DNA from: Streptomyces composti
GTDB taxonomy: Bacteria > Actinomycetota > Actinomycetes > Streptomycetales > Streptomycetaceae
Direction: 5' to 3'
Length of the DNA stretch: 64,000 nt
NCBI RefSeq assembly: GCF_012034205.1
Contig: NZ_JAATEM010000025.1
Location: forward strand, 60,426-124,425
This document shows, piece after piece, positions 9,296 through 17,641 of this stretch (position 1 is the first letter of the stretch; each line of letters starts with the position of its first letter). A model generated the notes under the pieces. It was not told where the DNA came from, searched no databases, and saw only the letters and a program-made list of their open reading frames with translations. The translations under genes and the position numbers were made by a program.

Positions 9296-9433
9296 CCCGG
9301 CCGCCCCTGGCGGGGGCCTCTCCCAGCGCGGTTCGTCCGGTTGCGTAACCGGTCCCCCGACGTGAGCGTTGTCACTGCGAATGGTTAATCTTCTGATCAG
9401 TCCGTCGCGGACGTCACGGGTTGGGAGGTCGGT

Positions 9434-9598
9434 ATGGATGCGCTCGCCTGGCTGCTGATTCCGCTCGTGGCGGCCGTCGTCGCGGGCCTGTGGGGGAGCT
9501 GGACCCTGAGAACCCGGAAGATACGCAGCGACGGTCCCGAACTGGACGGATACGCCCGTTTTCGCGAGGCGATGGAGAAGTCCCGTACCGGCACCTGA
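9434..9598 (+). CDS. Small single-span membrane protein (54 aa)
   Basis: A 54-codon gene: MDALAWLLIPLVAAVVAGLW is one membrane helix, followed by SWTLRTRKIRS and an acidic tail ending KSRTGT. RBS GGGAGG lies 8 nt before the ATG. It sits between moaE and the YlbL-type gene in the same direction, with normal GC3. The family is not recognised beyond a conserved-looking actinobacterial type; the orientation is likely N-out with a basic cytoplasmic side. Confidence 0.75.
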   Translation: MDALAWLLIPLVAAVVAGLWGSWTLRTRKIRSDGPELDGYARFREAMEKSRTGT

Positions 9599-9647
9599 CC
9601 AGGCGCCCTGACGGTGCGCTGACAGAGCTGTCCCGTACTGTCGAGAC

Positions 9648-10739
9648 ATGCCACGCCGCACCGCGACGATGCTCGCCTCCACCCTGATGCTGATCGCGCT
9701 TCTGTGCGCGGGAGTGTTCATCCCCGTGCCGTACGCGGAGATGTCCCCGGGCCCGACGGTGAACACCCTCGGCGAGCACGACGGCGAGCCGGTGCTGCAG
9801 ATCTCCGGGCGCAAGACCTATCCGGCCGACGGCCACCTCAACATGACCACGGTGCGGGTCACCAGCGCCGACTACCGGATGAACCTCGTCGAGGCGGTCT
9901 ACGGCTGGCTGGCGCACGACAACAAGATCGTGCCGCACGAAACCCTCTACCCGAACGGCAAGACGGAGGAGGAGTCGACCCAGGAGAACGCCGAGGAGTT
10001 CACCCGGTCGCAGGAGAGCGCCAAAGTGGCGGCGCTGAAGGAACTCGGCGTCCCGGTGAAGTCCTGGGTGGTGGTCTCCACCGTGGTCAAGGGCTCCCCG
10101 GCCGAGGGCAAGCTGCACGCCGGCGATGTGATCAGGGCCGTCGACGGCAAGACGGTCAAGGAGCCGGCCGATGTGGCCGACCTGGTGACCAGGCACGAGC
10201 CGGGGGAGAAGGCGGTCTTCACGATCGTGCCCGCCAAGGAGCAGGCCGCCGCCCAGAAGGAGAAGCGTCCCGCGCGGACCGAGAACGTCACCATCACCAC
10301 CCGGACCTCGGACGACGCCGGTGAGAAGCGCGCCATCGTCGGCATCTCCGCCGGGACCGACCACACCTTCCCGTTCACCATCGACATCAAGCTCGCCGAC
10401 GTCGGCGGCCCGAGCGCAGGGCTGATGTTCGCCCTCGGCATCTACGACAAGCTCACGCCGGGCAGCCTCACCGGCGGCGCCTTCGTGGCCGGCACCGGCA
10501 CCATCGACGACAACGGAAAGGTCGGGCCGATCGGCGGCATCGAGATGAAGACCGTCGGGGCGCGCGCCAAGGGTGCCGAGTACTTCCTGACGCCCGCCGA
10601 CAACTGCGCCGCGGCCGCCAAGGACACCCCCGACGGCCTCACCCTGGTCAAGGTGAACACCCTCGACGACGCCCTCGACGCCCTGGAGGACATCCGCTCC
10701 GGCGACACCGACGCCCTGCCGTCCTGCAAGGCGTCCTGA
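9648..10739 (+). CDS. YlbL-type secreted PDZ/Lon-domain protease
   Basis: A 363-residue protein. It has an N-terminal signal anchor (residues 5-27, hydrophobic), a PDZ domain at about 125-200 (VVVSTVVKGSPAEGKLHAGDVI), and a C-terminal Lon-type S16 protease domain. The S16 catalytic serine is in VGGPSAGLMFALG near residue 255 and the lysine in GGIEMKTVGARAKG near 305, both intact. YlbL-like proteases act on the outer face of the membrane; B. subtilis YlbL degrades a cell-division inhibitor. It starts 49 nt after the small membrane gene and is probably co-transcribed with it. Confidence 0.88.
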   Translation: MPRRTATMLASTLMLIALLCAGVFIPVPYAEMSPGPTVNTLGEHDGEPVLQISGRKTYPADGHLNMTTVRVTSADYRMNLVEAVYGWLAHDNKIVPHETLYPNGKTEEESTQENAEEFTRSQESAKVAALKELGVPVKSWVVVSTVVKGSPAEGKLHAGDVIRAVDGKTVKEPADVADLVTRHEPGEKAVFTIVPAKEQAAAQKEKRPARTENVTITTRTSDDAGEKRAIVGISAGTDHTFPFTIDIKLADVGGPSAGLMFALGIYDKLTPGSLTGGAFVAGTGTIDDNGKVGPIGGIEMKTVGARAKGAEYFLTPADNCAAAAKDTPDGLTLVKVNTLDDALDALEDIRSGDTDALPSCKAS

Positions 10740-10762
10740 TCCCGCCGGGCACGGCGGCCCGG

Positions 10763-10784
10763 CACGGCCCGAGGACGGGCCGTG
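10763..10784. terminator. Hairpin between convergent ylbL-type and PPA1309-type genes
   Basis: A perfect 9-bp stem CACGGCCCG (10763-10771) and CGGGCCGTG (10776-10784) with a 4-nt AGGA loop, in the 79-nt space between two convergent genes. Bidirectional use is likely. Confidence 0.6.
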
Positions 10785-10818
10785 AGCAGGGCGCGGCGGT
10801 CCCGTCCCGCCGGGGCGG

Positions 10819-11361
10819 CTACTCCTCGAAGGTCGCCGCCAGCGCGTCCGCCAGCCCCGGCACCAGATCGGAACCGGTGAGGACCTCGGTGGGGGAGTCC
10901 TTCTCCCGCAGCCGCAGCGCCGACTCCCGGCTGCCGTCGCGCAGCACCGCGACCGTCATCCGGACCTCCTGACGCTCGGGGTGCTCGGCCACCCACGCGT
11001 TGAGCGCGGCCTCGTCGAGGTCGTCAGGCACCTCCGCCTCCGCGGACGGCGGCAGCATCAGACGCTCCACGGTCAGGGCGCAGCCGGTCACGGCCTCCGG
11101 CCAGGCGATGGTGCCCAGGAACTCGTCGAGCGGCTTGCCCGTTGGAATCTCGTCCTGCTCGATCGGGGTGAGGGCGTCCGCCTCCTGCTCCCCGCCCAGA
11201 CCGAGCCGGTCGGCGAGCGAGGGCTGCTCGGCGCGCAGCCGGGCGGTGTCGACGAGAGCGAACAGACGTGCGGGGCGGTCCCAGCCGAGGCCGGAGACGT
11301 ACTCGTCGATCTCGAGCACGGCCCTGGTGAGCGGGCTGGCCGCCATGGGTGTGTTGGACAT
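10819..11361 (-). CDS. PPA1309-family protein of unknown function
   Basis: A 180-residue soluble acidic protein (MSNTPMAASPLTRAVLEIDEYVSGLGWDRP). I recognise it as the actinobacterial PPA1309 type, usually found beside UPF0182 as here. There are no catalytic motifs and no membrane segment. The ATG at 11361 is chosen over a longer upstream frame because GAGAGG lies nine nt before it. It is divergent from the UPF0182 gene with 152 nt between start codons, so the two may share a control region. Confidence 0.75.
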   Translation of the reverse strand: MSNTPMAASPLTRAVLEIDEYVSGLGWDRPARLFALVDTARLRAEQPSLADRLGLGGEQEADALTPIEQDEIPTGKPLDEFLGTIAWPEAVTGCALTVERLMLPPSAEAEVPDDLDEAALNAWVAEHPERQEVRMTVAVLRDGSRESALRLREKDSPTEVLTGSDLVPGLADALAATFEE

Positions 11362-11513
11362 GGTCACAATCCTCTCTCGTTCCTGGCCGGAATCGGGAAC
11401 CGAGTAAAGGGTGAGTAAGTTGCATAGGTGTGGGCCCACGATCACGTGGGGCCGCTCACGGTCCACGAACACGCGGGCCTGACGAATCAACAGCGAACTT
11501 CGAGGTGCCTACC

Positions 11514-14465
11514 TTGGCTTTCCAGATGCCGGACCGCGGCGGAGGCCCGACGGGGCCACGGATCAGAGTGGGCCGCCCGTCCCGGCGGGTCCGGACCCTG
11601 CTCATGACACTGGGCGTCCTGGCCGTCCTCGGCATGGTCTTCACCATGTTCGCGGGGTTCTGGACCGACTGGCTGTGGTATCGCTCGGTGCACTACTCGT
11701 CGGTGTTCACGACGACCCTGTGGACCAAGATCGGACTCTTCTTCGTCTTCGGTCTGCTGATGGCCGTCTCCGTCGGCTTCAACATCTGGCTGGCCCACCG
11801 GCTGCGGCCGCCGCTGAGCGCGATGTCGATGGAGCAGCAGAATCTCGACCGCTACCGCATGAGCATCGCGCCCTACAAGAAGTGGCTGCTGCTCGGCATC
11901 ACCGCGCTGGTCGGTCTGATCGCGGGCGCCTCGGCCTCCAGCCAGTGGCGCACGTGGCTGATGTGGGTCAACGGCGTGTCCTTCGGCGAGAAGGATCCCC
12001 AGTTCAAGCTGGACGTCTCCTTCTACGCCTTCGACCTGCCCTGGTACCGCTTCCTGCTCGGCTTCGGGTTCGCCGCGGTCATCCTGTCGGTGATCGCCGC
12101 GGCGCTCACCCACTACCTGTACGGCGGCCTGCGGATCACCAGCCCGGGCGCCCGCGCCACGGCCGCGGCCACCGGGCACCTGTCGGTGCTGCTCGGCATC
12201 TTCGTCGCGCTGAAGGCCGTCGCCTACTGGCTCGACCGGTACGGCCTCGCGGTGAAGTCCAGCGACTTCAAGGCCACCGACAACTGGACCGGTCTGCGGT
12301 ACGTCGACGCCAACGCCTATCTGCCGGCCAAGACGATCCTGTTCTGCATCGCGGTGATCTGCGCGCTGCTGTTCTTCGCCACCCTGTGGCGGCGCACCTG
12401 GCAGCTGCCGGTGATCGGCTTCGGCCTGATGGTGCTCTCCGCCATCCTGATCGGCGGCCTGTACCCGGCGATCGTGCAGAAGTTCCAGGTCCAGCCGAAC
12501 GAGCAGGCCAAGGAGGCGCCGTACGTCGAGAAGAACCTCAAGGCCACGCGTGAGGCCTACGGCATCGACGGGACGCAGGTCAGGGACTACCCGGGCGTCA
12601 GCCAGAGCGAGGACAAGAGCAAGCTGCGGGACGATGTGGCCGGTGCGGCCAGCATCCGCATCATGGACCCGAACATCGTCTCGCCGACCTTCCAGCAGCT
12701 CCAGCAGATCAGGAACTACTACGCGTTCCCGACCAACCTGGACGTCGACCGCTACAGCAAGGACGGCAAGGACCAGGACACGGTCATCGGTCTGCGCGAG
12801 CTGAACTACAACGGCATCCCCAAGCGGAACTGGATCAACGACCACTTCCGCTACACGCACGGCTACGGAGTCGTCGCCGCCGAGGGCACCAGCGCCGATG
12901 CCGGCGGGCGTCCGGAGTTCACCGAGTCCGACCTGCCGTCCAAGGGCGACCTCGGCAAGTACGAGCAGCGCATCTACTACGGCGAGCGGACGACGACGTA
13001 CTCGATCGTCGGCGGCCCCCAGAAGGAGGTCGACTACTCGGACGACACCGGCGAGAAGACGTACAGCTACCAGGCGGACAGCGGCGTCAACCTCTCCAAC
13101 CCGCTGAACCGCGCCGCCTACGCCGTCGCCTTCAGCGAGCCGCAGATCCTGTACTCGGGCGCGATCGGTGAGGGCTCGCGGATCCTGTACAACCGCACGC
13201 CCAAGGAGCGGGTCGAGGCCATCGCCCCGTGGCTGACCATCGACGGCGACGCCTATCCGGCGGTCGTGAACGGGCGGATCCAGTGGATCGTCGACGCCTA
13301 CACGACCACCAACGGCTACCCGTACTCCTCGCGGACGACCCTCGGCGACACCACCGCCGACTCGCTGACCGCCACCAACGACCAGCGTGCGGTGGTGGCC
13401 CAGCAGAACCAGGTCAACTACATCCGCAACTCGGTGAAGGCGACCGTCGACGCCTACACCGGTGAGGTCAAGCTCTACCAGTGGGACACGAAGGACCCGG
13501 TCCTGAAGACCTGGATGAAGGCCTTCCCGGGCACGGTGGAGCCGCGCAGCGAGATCTCCGGCGAGCTGATGGCGCATCTGCGCTACCCGCAGGACCTGTT
13601 CAAGGTGCAGCGCGAACTGCTCACCCGCTACCACGTGAAGGACGCCACCACGTTCCTCTCCGGCAGCGAGGTGTGGCAGGTGCCGGACGACCCGACCAAC
13701 AAGACGGGCGACGCGGTGCCGCCGTACTACCTGAGCATGAGGATGCCGGACCAGAAGGAGCAGGTCTTCTCGCTCACCACGACGTTCACCCCGAACGGCC
13801 GTGACAACCTGAGCGCCTTCATGGCGGTCAACGCCGACCCGGGTACCTCCGACTACGGCAAGATCAGAATCCTGAAACTGCCGACCAGCACCACGGTCTC
13901 CGGACCCAAGCAGGTGCAGAGCCAGTTCAACTCGCAGCAGGACATCGCCGAGACGATCCGTCTGCTGCGGGGCGGCGACTCCGAGGTCGAGTACGGCAAC
14001 CTGCTGGCCGTGCCGCTGGACGGAGGACTGCTCTATGTGGAGCCGGTCTACGTCCGCGGTGGCGGACTGAAGTACCCGCTGCTGCGCAAGGTGCTGGTGA
14101 CCTACGGCGGCCAGACGGCCTTCGAGGACACCCTCGACCAGGCCCTGGACAAGGTCTTCGGCGGCAAGGGCTCGCCCGTCGAACCGCCGCCCGGCGAGGA
14201 CGAGGGCGACGGCGAGGAGGAGAGCACCACGCCACCGCCGAGCAGCGACAACCCGACCGTCCGCGAGGCGCTCGAGGACGCGCAGAAGGCCTTCGAGGCC
14301 GGCCAGGAGGCCCTGAAGAAGAACGACTGGGAGGCCTACGGCCGGGCGCAGAAGGACCTCGAGGAGGCCCTGCGCAAGGCCGAGAAGGCGCAGTCCGCCC
14401 AGGGCGGTGGCGGCGGCTCGGGCTCGCAGAGCAGCCCCAGCCCCGGGCCCACCGCGAGCGATTAG
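11514..14465 (+). CDS. UPF0182 family large membrane protein
   Basis: A 983-residue protein with seven predicted membrane helices in the first about 330 residues (for example TLLMTLGVLAVLGMVFTMFAG, KIGLFFVFGLLMAVSVGF and WLLLGITALVGLIAGASA). A large extracytoplasmic domain follows, and then an acidic, Glu/Lys-rich helical C-terminus (about residues 905-975) ending in Gly/Ser. The domain order matches UPF0182/COG1615. Function is unknown. TTG 11514 (MAFQMPDRGGG) is preferred because GAGGTG lies six nt upstream; the ATG at 11526 is the alternative. It is immediately followed by an initiator tRNA gene. Confidence 0.88.
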   Translation: MAFQMPDRGGGPTGPRIRVGRPSRRVRTLLMTLGVLAVLGMVFTMFAGFWTDWLWYRSVHYSSVFTTTLWTKIGLFFVFGLLMAVSVGFNIWLAHRLRPPLSAMSMEQQNLDRYRMSIAPYKKWLLLGITALVGLIAGASASSQWRTWLMWVNGVSFGEKDPQFKLDVSFYAFDLPWYRFLLGFGFAAVILSVIAAALTHYLYGGLRITSPGARATAAATGHLSVLLGIFVALKAVAYWLDRYGLAVKSSDFKATDNWTGLRYVDANAYLPAKTILFCIAVICALLFFATLWRRTWQLPVIGFGLMVLSAILIGGLYPAIVQKFQVQPNEQAKEAPYVEKNLKATREAYGIDGTQVRDYPGVSQSEDKSKLRDDVAGAASIRIMDPNIVSPTFQQLQQIRNYYAFPTNLDVDRYSKDGKDQDTVIGLRELNYNGIPKRNWINDHFRYTHGYGVVAAEGTSADAGGRPEFTESDLPSKGDLGKYEQRIYYGERTTTYSIVGGPQKEVDYSDDTGEKTYSYQADSGVNLSNPLNRAAYAVAFSEPQILYSGAIGEGSRILYNRTPKERVEAIAPWLTIDGDAYPAVVNGRIQWIVDAYTTTNGYPYSSRTTLGDTTADSLTATNDQRAVVAQQNQVNYIRNSVKATVDAYTGEVKLYQWDTKDPVLKTWMKAFPGTVEPRSEISGELMAHLRYPQDLFKVQRELLTRYHVKDATTFLSGSEVWQVPDDPTNKTGDAVPPYYLSMRMPDQKEQVFSLTTTFTPNGRDNLSAFMAVNADPGTSDYGKIRILKLPTSTTVSGPKQVQSQFNSQQDIAETIRLLRGGDSEVEYGNLLAVPLDGGLLYVEPVYVRGGGLKYPLLRKVLVTYGGQTAFEDTLDQALDKVFGGKGSPVEPPPGEDEGDGEEESTTPPPSSDNPTVREALEDAQKAFEAGQEALKKNDWEAYGRAQKDLEEALRKAEKAQSAQGGGGGSGSQSSPSPGPTASD

Positions 14466-14518
14466 AAAACGGCTGGTCAGTGCCGCCCCGCGCCGTGATA
14501 CGGTAGTGAACACAACGG

Positions 14519-14592
14519 CGCGGGGTGGAGCAGCTCGGTAGCTCGCTGGGCTCATAACCCAGAGGTCGCAGGTTCAAATCCTGTCCCCGCTA
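14519..14592 (+). tRNA. Initiator tRNA-Met(CAU), copy 1
   Basis: A 74-nt cloverleaf. The acceptor CGCGGGG pairs with CCCCGCT leaving position 1-72 unpaired (C against T), the hallmark of an initiator. The anticodon loop CTCATAA sits on three G:C pairs (GGG/CCC), a second initiator hallmark. The T-loop is TTCAAAT. CCA is not encoded. It is identical to the gene at 16815. Confidence 0.95.
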
Positions 14593-14614
14593 CTGAAGTC
14601 GCCGTACGGCGGCA

Positions 14615-14652
14615 CCAAAGGCCCGGATTCCACGAGGAGTCCGGGCCTTTGG
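14615..14652 (+). terminator. Terminator after initiator tRNA copy 1
   Basis: A perfect 13-bp stem, CCAAAGGCCCGGA (14615-14627) and TCCGGGCCTTTGG (14640-14652), with a 12-nt loop, starting 23 nt after the tRNA. The AAAG/CTTT base gives a short T run after the stem. Confidence 0.75.
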
Positions 14653-14814
14653 CATGGACGAACGCATGTGCCCCGCCCCGCTACGGCCGCGCCACCGACG
14701 GGAGTTGAGCGATCTGTGTTTGACTTGTCTCTCTGTGGGCATGTCGACAAAACGCTGAAGTGACCTCACTGGCTGCGGTATACCAGGTGTACCCAGGTTG
14801 CAGGTGGTGCGACG

Positions 14815-16644
14815 ATGGACGTTATGGGGGACAAGGCAACTCTGTTCGAGACAGGGCGATTTGAGCAGCCTTCCCACCACGTCGACGGGCAGGAGACCCC
14901 GGTGGTGGCGGGGGAGAACGACGACGAGGCGGCAGAGGAGCTGCGCCAGCGGCTCGCCGCCGAGGCCGGCGACGTCGAGGCGATGAGCATCCTCGGCGCC
15001 ATGCTGCTGCGCCGCGGTGATCTCGACGGAGCCGAACCCCACCTGCGCAACGCCACCGCCGCCGGCGACCGTGCCGCCGCCAACAACCTCGGTGTCCTGC
15101 TGCACCAGCGGGGCTACGCCGACGAGGCCGCCGGATGGTGGCGCATCGCCGCCGTCGCAGGATCGGCCGCCGCGGCGCACTCGCTGGGCCGCCACCACCG
15201 CGAGCGCGGAGACGAGCCGGCCGCCGAGTACTGGCTGCGGCAGTCCGCCGAGCAGGGCCACACCCTGGGCGCGTACGCGCTCGCCGACCTGCTCGAGCAC
15301 CGCGGGGACGAGGCCGGGGCCGAGCGCTGGATGCGGGCCGCGGCCGAACGCGGCCACCGCGAGGCGGCATACCGGCTCGCCCGCACGCTGGACCGCCGGG
15401 CCGCACACAGGTCCGGCGACGACAACGGTGTCCGGCTGCTGGAGGAGGCCGAGCAGTACTACCGGCAGGCCGCCGCACGCGGCCACCGCCGGGCCGCCCT
15501 GCACCTCGGGACGATTCTGGAGAAGCGCGGCGAGCTCAAGGAGGCCGGGCGCTGGTACCTGACGTCCGCCAAGGACGGCGAGCCGCGGGCCGCCTGTGCC
15601 CTCGGGTTCCTGCTGAAGGACGCCGGTGACACCGAGAACGCCGCCGTGTGGTGGCTGCGCGCCGCCCAGGACGGCGACGGCAACGCCGCCAACGCCCTGG
15701 GCGCGCTGCACGCCGAGCGCGGCGAGACCCAGACCGCCGAGCGCTGGTACCGGGCCGCCATGGACGCCGGCGACGTCAACGGCGCCTACAACCTCGGGCT
15801 GCTCTGCTCCGAGCAGGGCCGCACCTCGCAGGCCGAGCAGTGGTACCGCAGGGCGGCCTACGCCGGTCACCGCGAGGCCGCCAACGCGCTGGCGATCCTG
15901 CTGCTGCAGGCCGGCGACGAGACCGGCGCGGAGCCGTGGTTCTCCAAGGCCGCCGAGGCGGGCAGCGTGGACGCCGCCTTCAACCTGGGCATCCTGCACG
16001 CCGGCCGCGGCGAGGAGGAGGCCGCGCTGCGCTGGTACGAGCGGGCGGCCGCCGCCGGGCACACCGAGGCCGCGCTGCAGGTCGGCATGGCCCGGCTGCG
16101 GGCCGGCGACGAGACCGAGGCCGAGCGGTTCCTGCGCTGCGCGGCGGGCGGCGGCAGCGCCGAGGCCGCCTACCGCCTGGCGACGCTGCTGGACGCCCGC
16201 CGCCCGCCCGAGCCCGCGCACGAGCTGGGCGAGCCGGTGAACCGGCGCAGCGAGTGCGAGGAGTGGTACGAGCGCGCCGCCTCCCAGGGGCACCGCCGGG
16301 CCCAGGTGCGGGTCGGCATGCTGGCCGCGGCCCGCGGCGACGTCGTCGAGGCGGCCCGCTGGTACCGCGAGGCGGCCGAGGCCGGCTCCCGCAACGGCGC
16401 CTTCAACCTGGGGCTGCTGCTGGCCCGCGAGGGCAGCGAGCCGGAGGCGGCCGTGTGGTGGACCCGCGCGGCGGACGCCGGACACGGCCGTGCCGCGCTG
16501 CGCCTGGCCCTGGTCTACGCGCGGCGGGGCGAGCTCGCCGAGGGGCAGCGCTGGGCCGACCGGGCTGCGGCGCTCGGTCCCCCGGCGGTCACGGAGCGTG
16601 CCGTCCGGCTGCGCGACGCCCTGCGGCAGGAGCTGTCGGCCTGA
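14815..16644 (+). CDS. Sel1/TPR-repeat protein
   Basis: A 609-residue protein made of about 15 Sel1-like helical repeats of about 36 residues, each of the type AxxLGxLLxxRGDxxxAExWYRxAAxxGH. Examples are AANNLGVLLHQRG, AACALGFLLKDAGD and GAYNLGLLCSEQG. Such solenoids are protein-interaction scaffolds. No enzyme domain, signal peptide or membrane helix is seen. The ATG at 14815 (MDVMGDKATLFETG) or the one at 14824 may start it. It lies between two identical initiator tRNA genes and reads in the same direction. The partner protein cannot be told. Confidence 0.85.
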   Translation: MDVMGDKATLFETGRFEQPSHHVDGQETPVVAGENDDEAAEELRQRLAAEAGDVEAMSILGAMLLRRGDLDGAEPHLRNATAAGDRAAANNLGVLLHQRGYADEAAGWWRIAAVAGSAAAAHSLGRHHRERGDEPAAEYWLRQSAEQGHTLGAYALADLLEHRGDEAGAERWMRAAAERGHREAAYRLARTLDRRAAHRSGDDNGVRLLEEAEQYYRQAAARGHRRAALHLGTILEKRGELKEAGRWYLTSAKDGEPRAACALGFLLKDAGDTENAAVWWLRAAQDGDGNAANALGALHAERGETQTAERWYRAAMDAGDVNGAYNLGLLCSEQGRTSQAEQWYRRAAYAGHREAANALAILLLQAGDETGAEPWFSKAAEAGSVDAAFNLGILHAGRGEEEAALRWYERAAAAGHTEAALQVGMARLRAGDETEAERFLRCAAGGGSAEAAYRLATLLDARRPPEPAHELGEPVNRRSECEEWYERAASQGHRRAQVRVGMLAAARGDVVEAARWYREAAEAGSRNGAFNLGLLLAREGSEPEAAVWWTRAADAGHGRAALRLALVYARRGELAEGQRWADRAAALGPPAVTERAVRLRDALRQELSA

Positions 16645-16772
16645 GCCGCCCCTCCGTCCGTGCGGCGGCCGGCGTCCCGTCCGCGGGGCGCCCCGCGCGT
16701 CCGTGCGCCAGGCGCCCGGTGTGGTGTCCGCCACTTGCGGAGAAACCGCAGGACACCGCGCGGAAAGGCGAT

Positions 16773-16802
16773 TTGCTTCCTCCCGCGTCCTTGACGTAAT
16801 GT
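16773..16802 (+). promoter_or_regulatory. Promoter of initiator tRNA copy 2
   Basis: A -35 like TTGCTT (16773-16778), an 18-nt spacer and a -10 TAATGT (16797-16802), ending 12 nt before the mature tRNA 5' end. This is HrdB-like in form. Confidence 0.5.
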
Positions 16803-16814
16803 TGCATTCGTCGA

Positions 16815-16888
16815 CGCGGGGTGGAGCAGCTCGGTAGCTCGCTGGGCTCATAACCCAGAGGTCGCAGGTTCAAATCCTGTCCCCGCTA
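16815..16888 (+). tRNA. Initiator tRNA-Met(CAU), copy 2
   Basis: The sequence is identical to copy 1 at 14519-14592, including the C1-T72 mismatch, the three anticodon-stem G:C pairs and the CAU anticodon. Identity continues eight nt past the tRNA (CTGAAGTC) and then stops, so only the tRNA plus a short 3' trailer is shared. Confidence 0.95.
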
Positions 16889-16895
16889 CTGAAGT

Positions 16896-16931
16896 CCGAG
16901 GGCCGGAATCCGAAAGGGTTCCGGCCCTCGG
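16896..16931 (+). terminator. Terminator after initiator tRNA copy 2
   Basis: A perfect 13-bp stem, CCGAGGGCCGGAA (16896-16908) and TTCCGGCCCTCGG (16919-16931), with a 10-nt loop. It is placed like the hairpin after copy 1 but unrelated in sequence. Confidence 0.7.
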
Positions 16932-17081
16932 TGCGTTCACCCTTCGGTGAGGACGCCGGGTGTCCGAGGACCGTGTCCGGATCCGGTCGTCGTGCCTCGG
17001 GCGCTCCGGTCGTCACACGAATGCAGGCCCCGAGAGCCCCGGCACCGCTGGTGCCGGGGCTCTCGGTCATGTCTGGGTGCC

Positions 17082-17498
17082 CTACGCCGCCGCGCAGTTG
17101 GGGCAGAGGCCGCGGTACGTCACCTCGACGTCCGAGACGGTGAAGCCGTAGCGCTCCGAGTCGGGGAGGTCGGCCAGCGGATTGCCCGTCGGGTGGACGT
17201 CCCGGATGGCGCCGCACCGCGCGCACACCAGGTGGTGGTGCGGCCGGTGCGCGTTGGGGTCGTAGCGCTTGGCCCGCTTGTCGGTGGCGACCTCCAGCAC
17301 CTCGCCGAGCGAGACCAGTTCGCCCAGGGTGTTGTAGACGGTCGCCCGGGAGATCTCGGGCAGCTTGGCGACAGCTCGTGCGTGCACCTCGTCGGCCGTC
17401 AGGTGGACGTGTTCGCCGTCGAGGACCTCGGCCACGACACGGCGCTGTGCGGTCATCCGCCATCCACGTCCGCGGAGCCGTTCCAGAAGGTCACTCAT
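17082..17498 (-). CDS. Fur/PerR-family metalloregulator (CatR-like)
   Basis: A 138-residue Fur-superfamily repressor. The N-terminal winged helix carries the recognition region ISRATVYNTLGELVSLG. Metal and structural sites follow: the His cluster RPHHHLVCARCG near residue 90 and the C-terminal CPNC, giving two CxxC pairs for structural zinc. Fe-dependent, peroxide-sensing members (PerR/CatR/FurA) usually lie next to a catalase gene, and here the divergent neighbour is a catalase. It probably represses that gene and itself; the palindrome at 17564-17576 is the likely target. Peroxide sensing is inferred from context. Confidence 0.88.
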   Translation of the reverse strand: MSDLLERLRGRGWRMTAQRRVVAEVLDGEHVHLTADEVHARAVAKLPEISRATVYNTLGELVSLGEVLEVATDKRAKRYDPNAHRPHHHLVCARCGAIRDVHPTGNPLADLPDSERYGFTVSDVEVTYRGLCPNCAAA

Positions 17499-17557
17499 GA
17501 GACCACCTTAACAGCAGGGGGACCAGGTCCCGAACATGTGTGAACTTGGAGCAATGT

Positions 17558-17585
17558 TTGACTTAGACGATGTCTATCGTAGGAT
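17558..17585 (+). promoter_or_regulatory. Catalase promoter with embedded operator-like palindrome
   Basis: A -35 TTGACT (17558-17563) and a -10 TAGGAT (17580-17585) are 16 nt apart. Within the spacer lies the inverted repeat TAGAC-GAT-GTCTA (17564-17576). A repressor bound there would block RNA polymerase directly. The site is 57 nt upstream of the catalase start and 66 nt from the Fur-type gene start. Confidence 0.65.
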
Positions 17586-17641
17586 CGAGCCTGTCTTTAG
17601 CCAAGGGACAGGATTGGTCGAGAGTGACGCAGGAGGCGCAC

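Noticed and set aside
11487..14555. Very long open frame antisense to the UPF0182 gene
   Set aside because: It is a GC3 shadow: Arg/Ala/Gly/His-rich, no domains, while the plus strand encodes a clear family protein.
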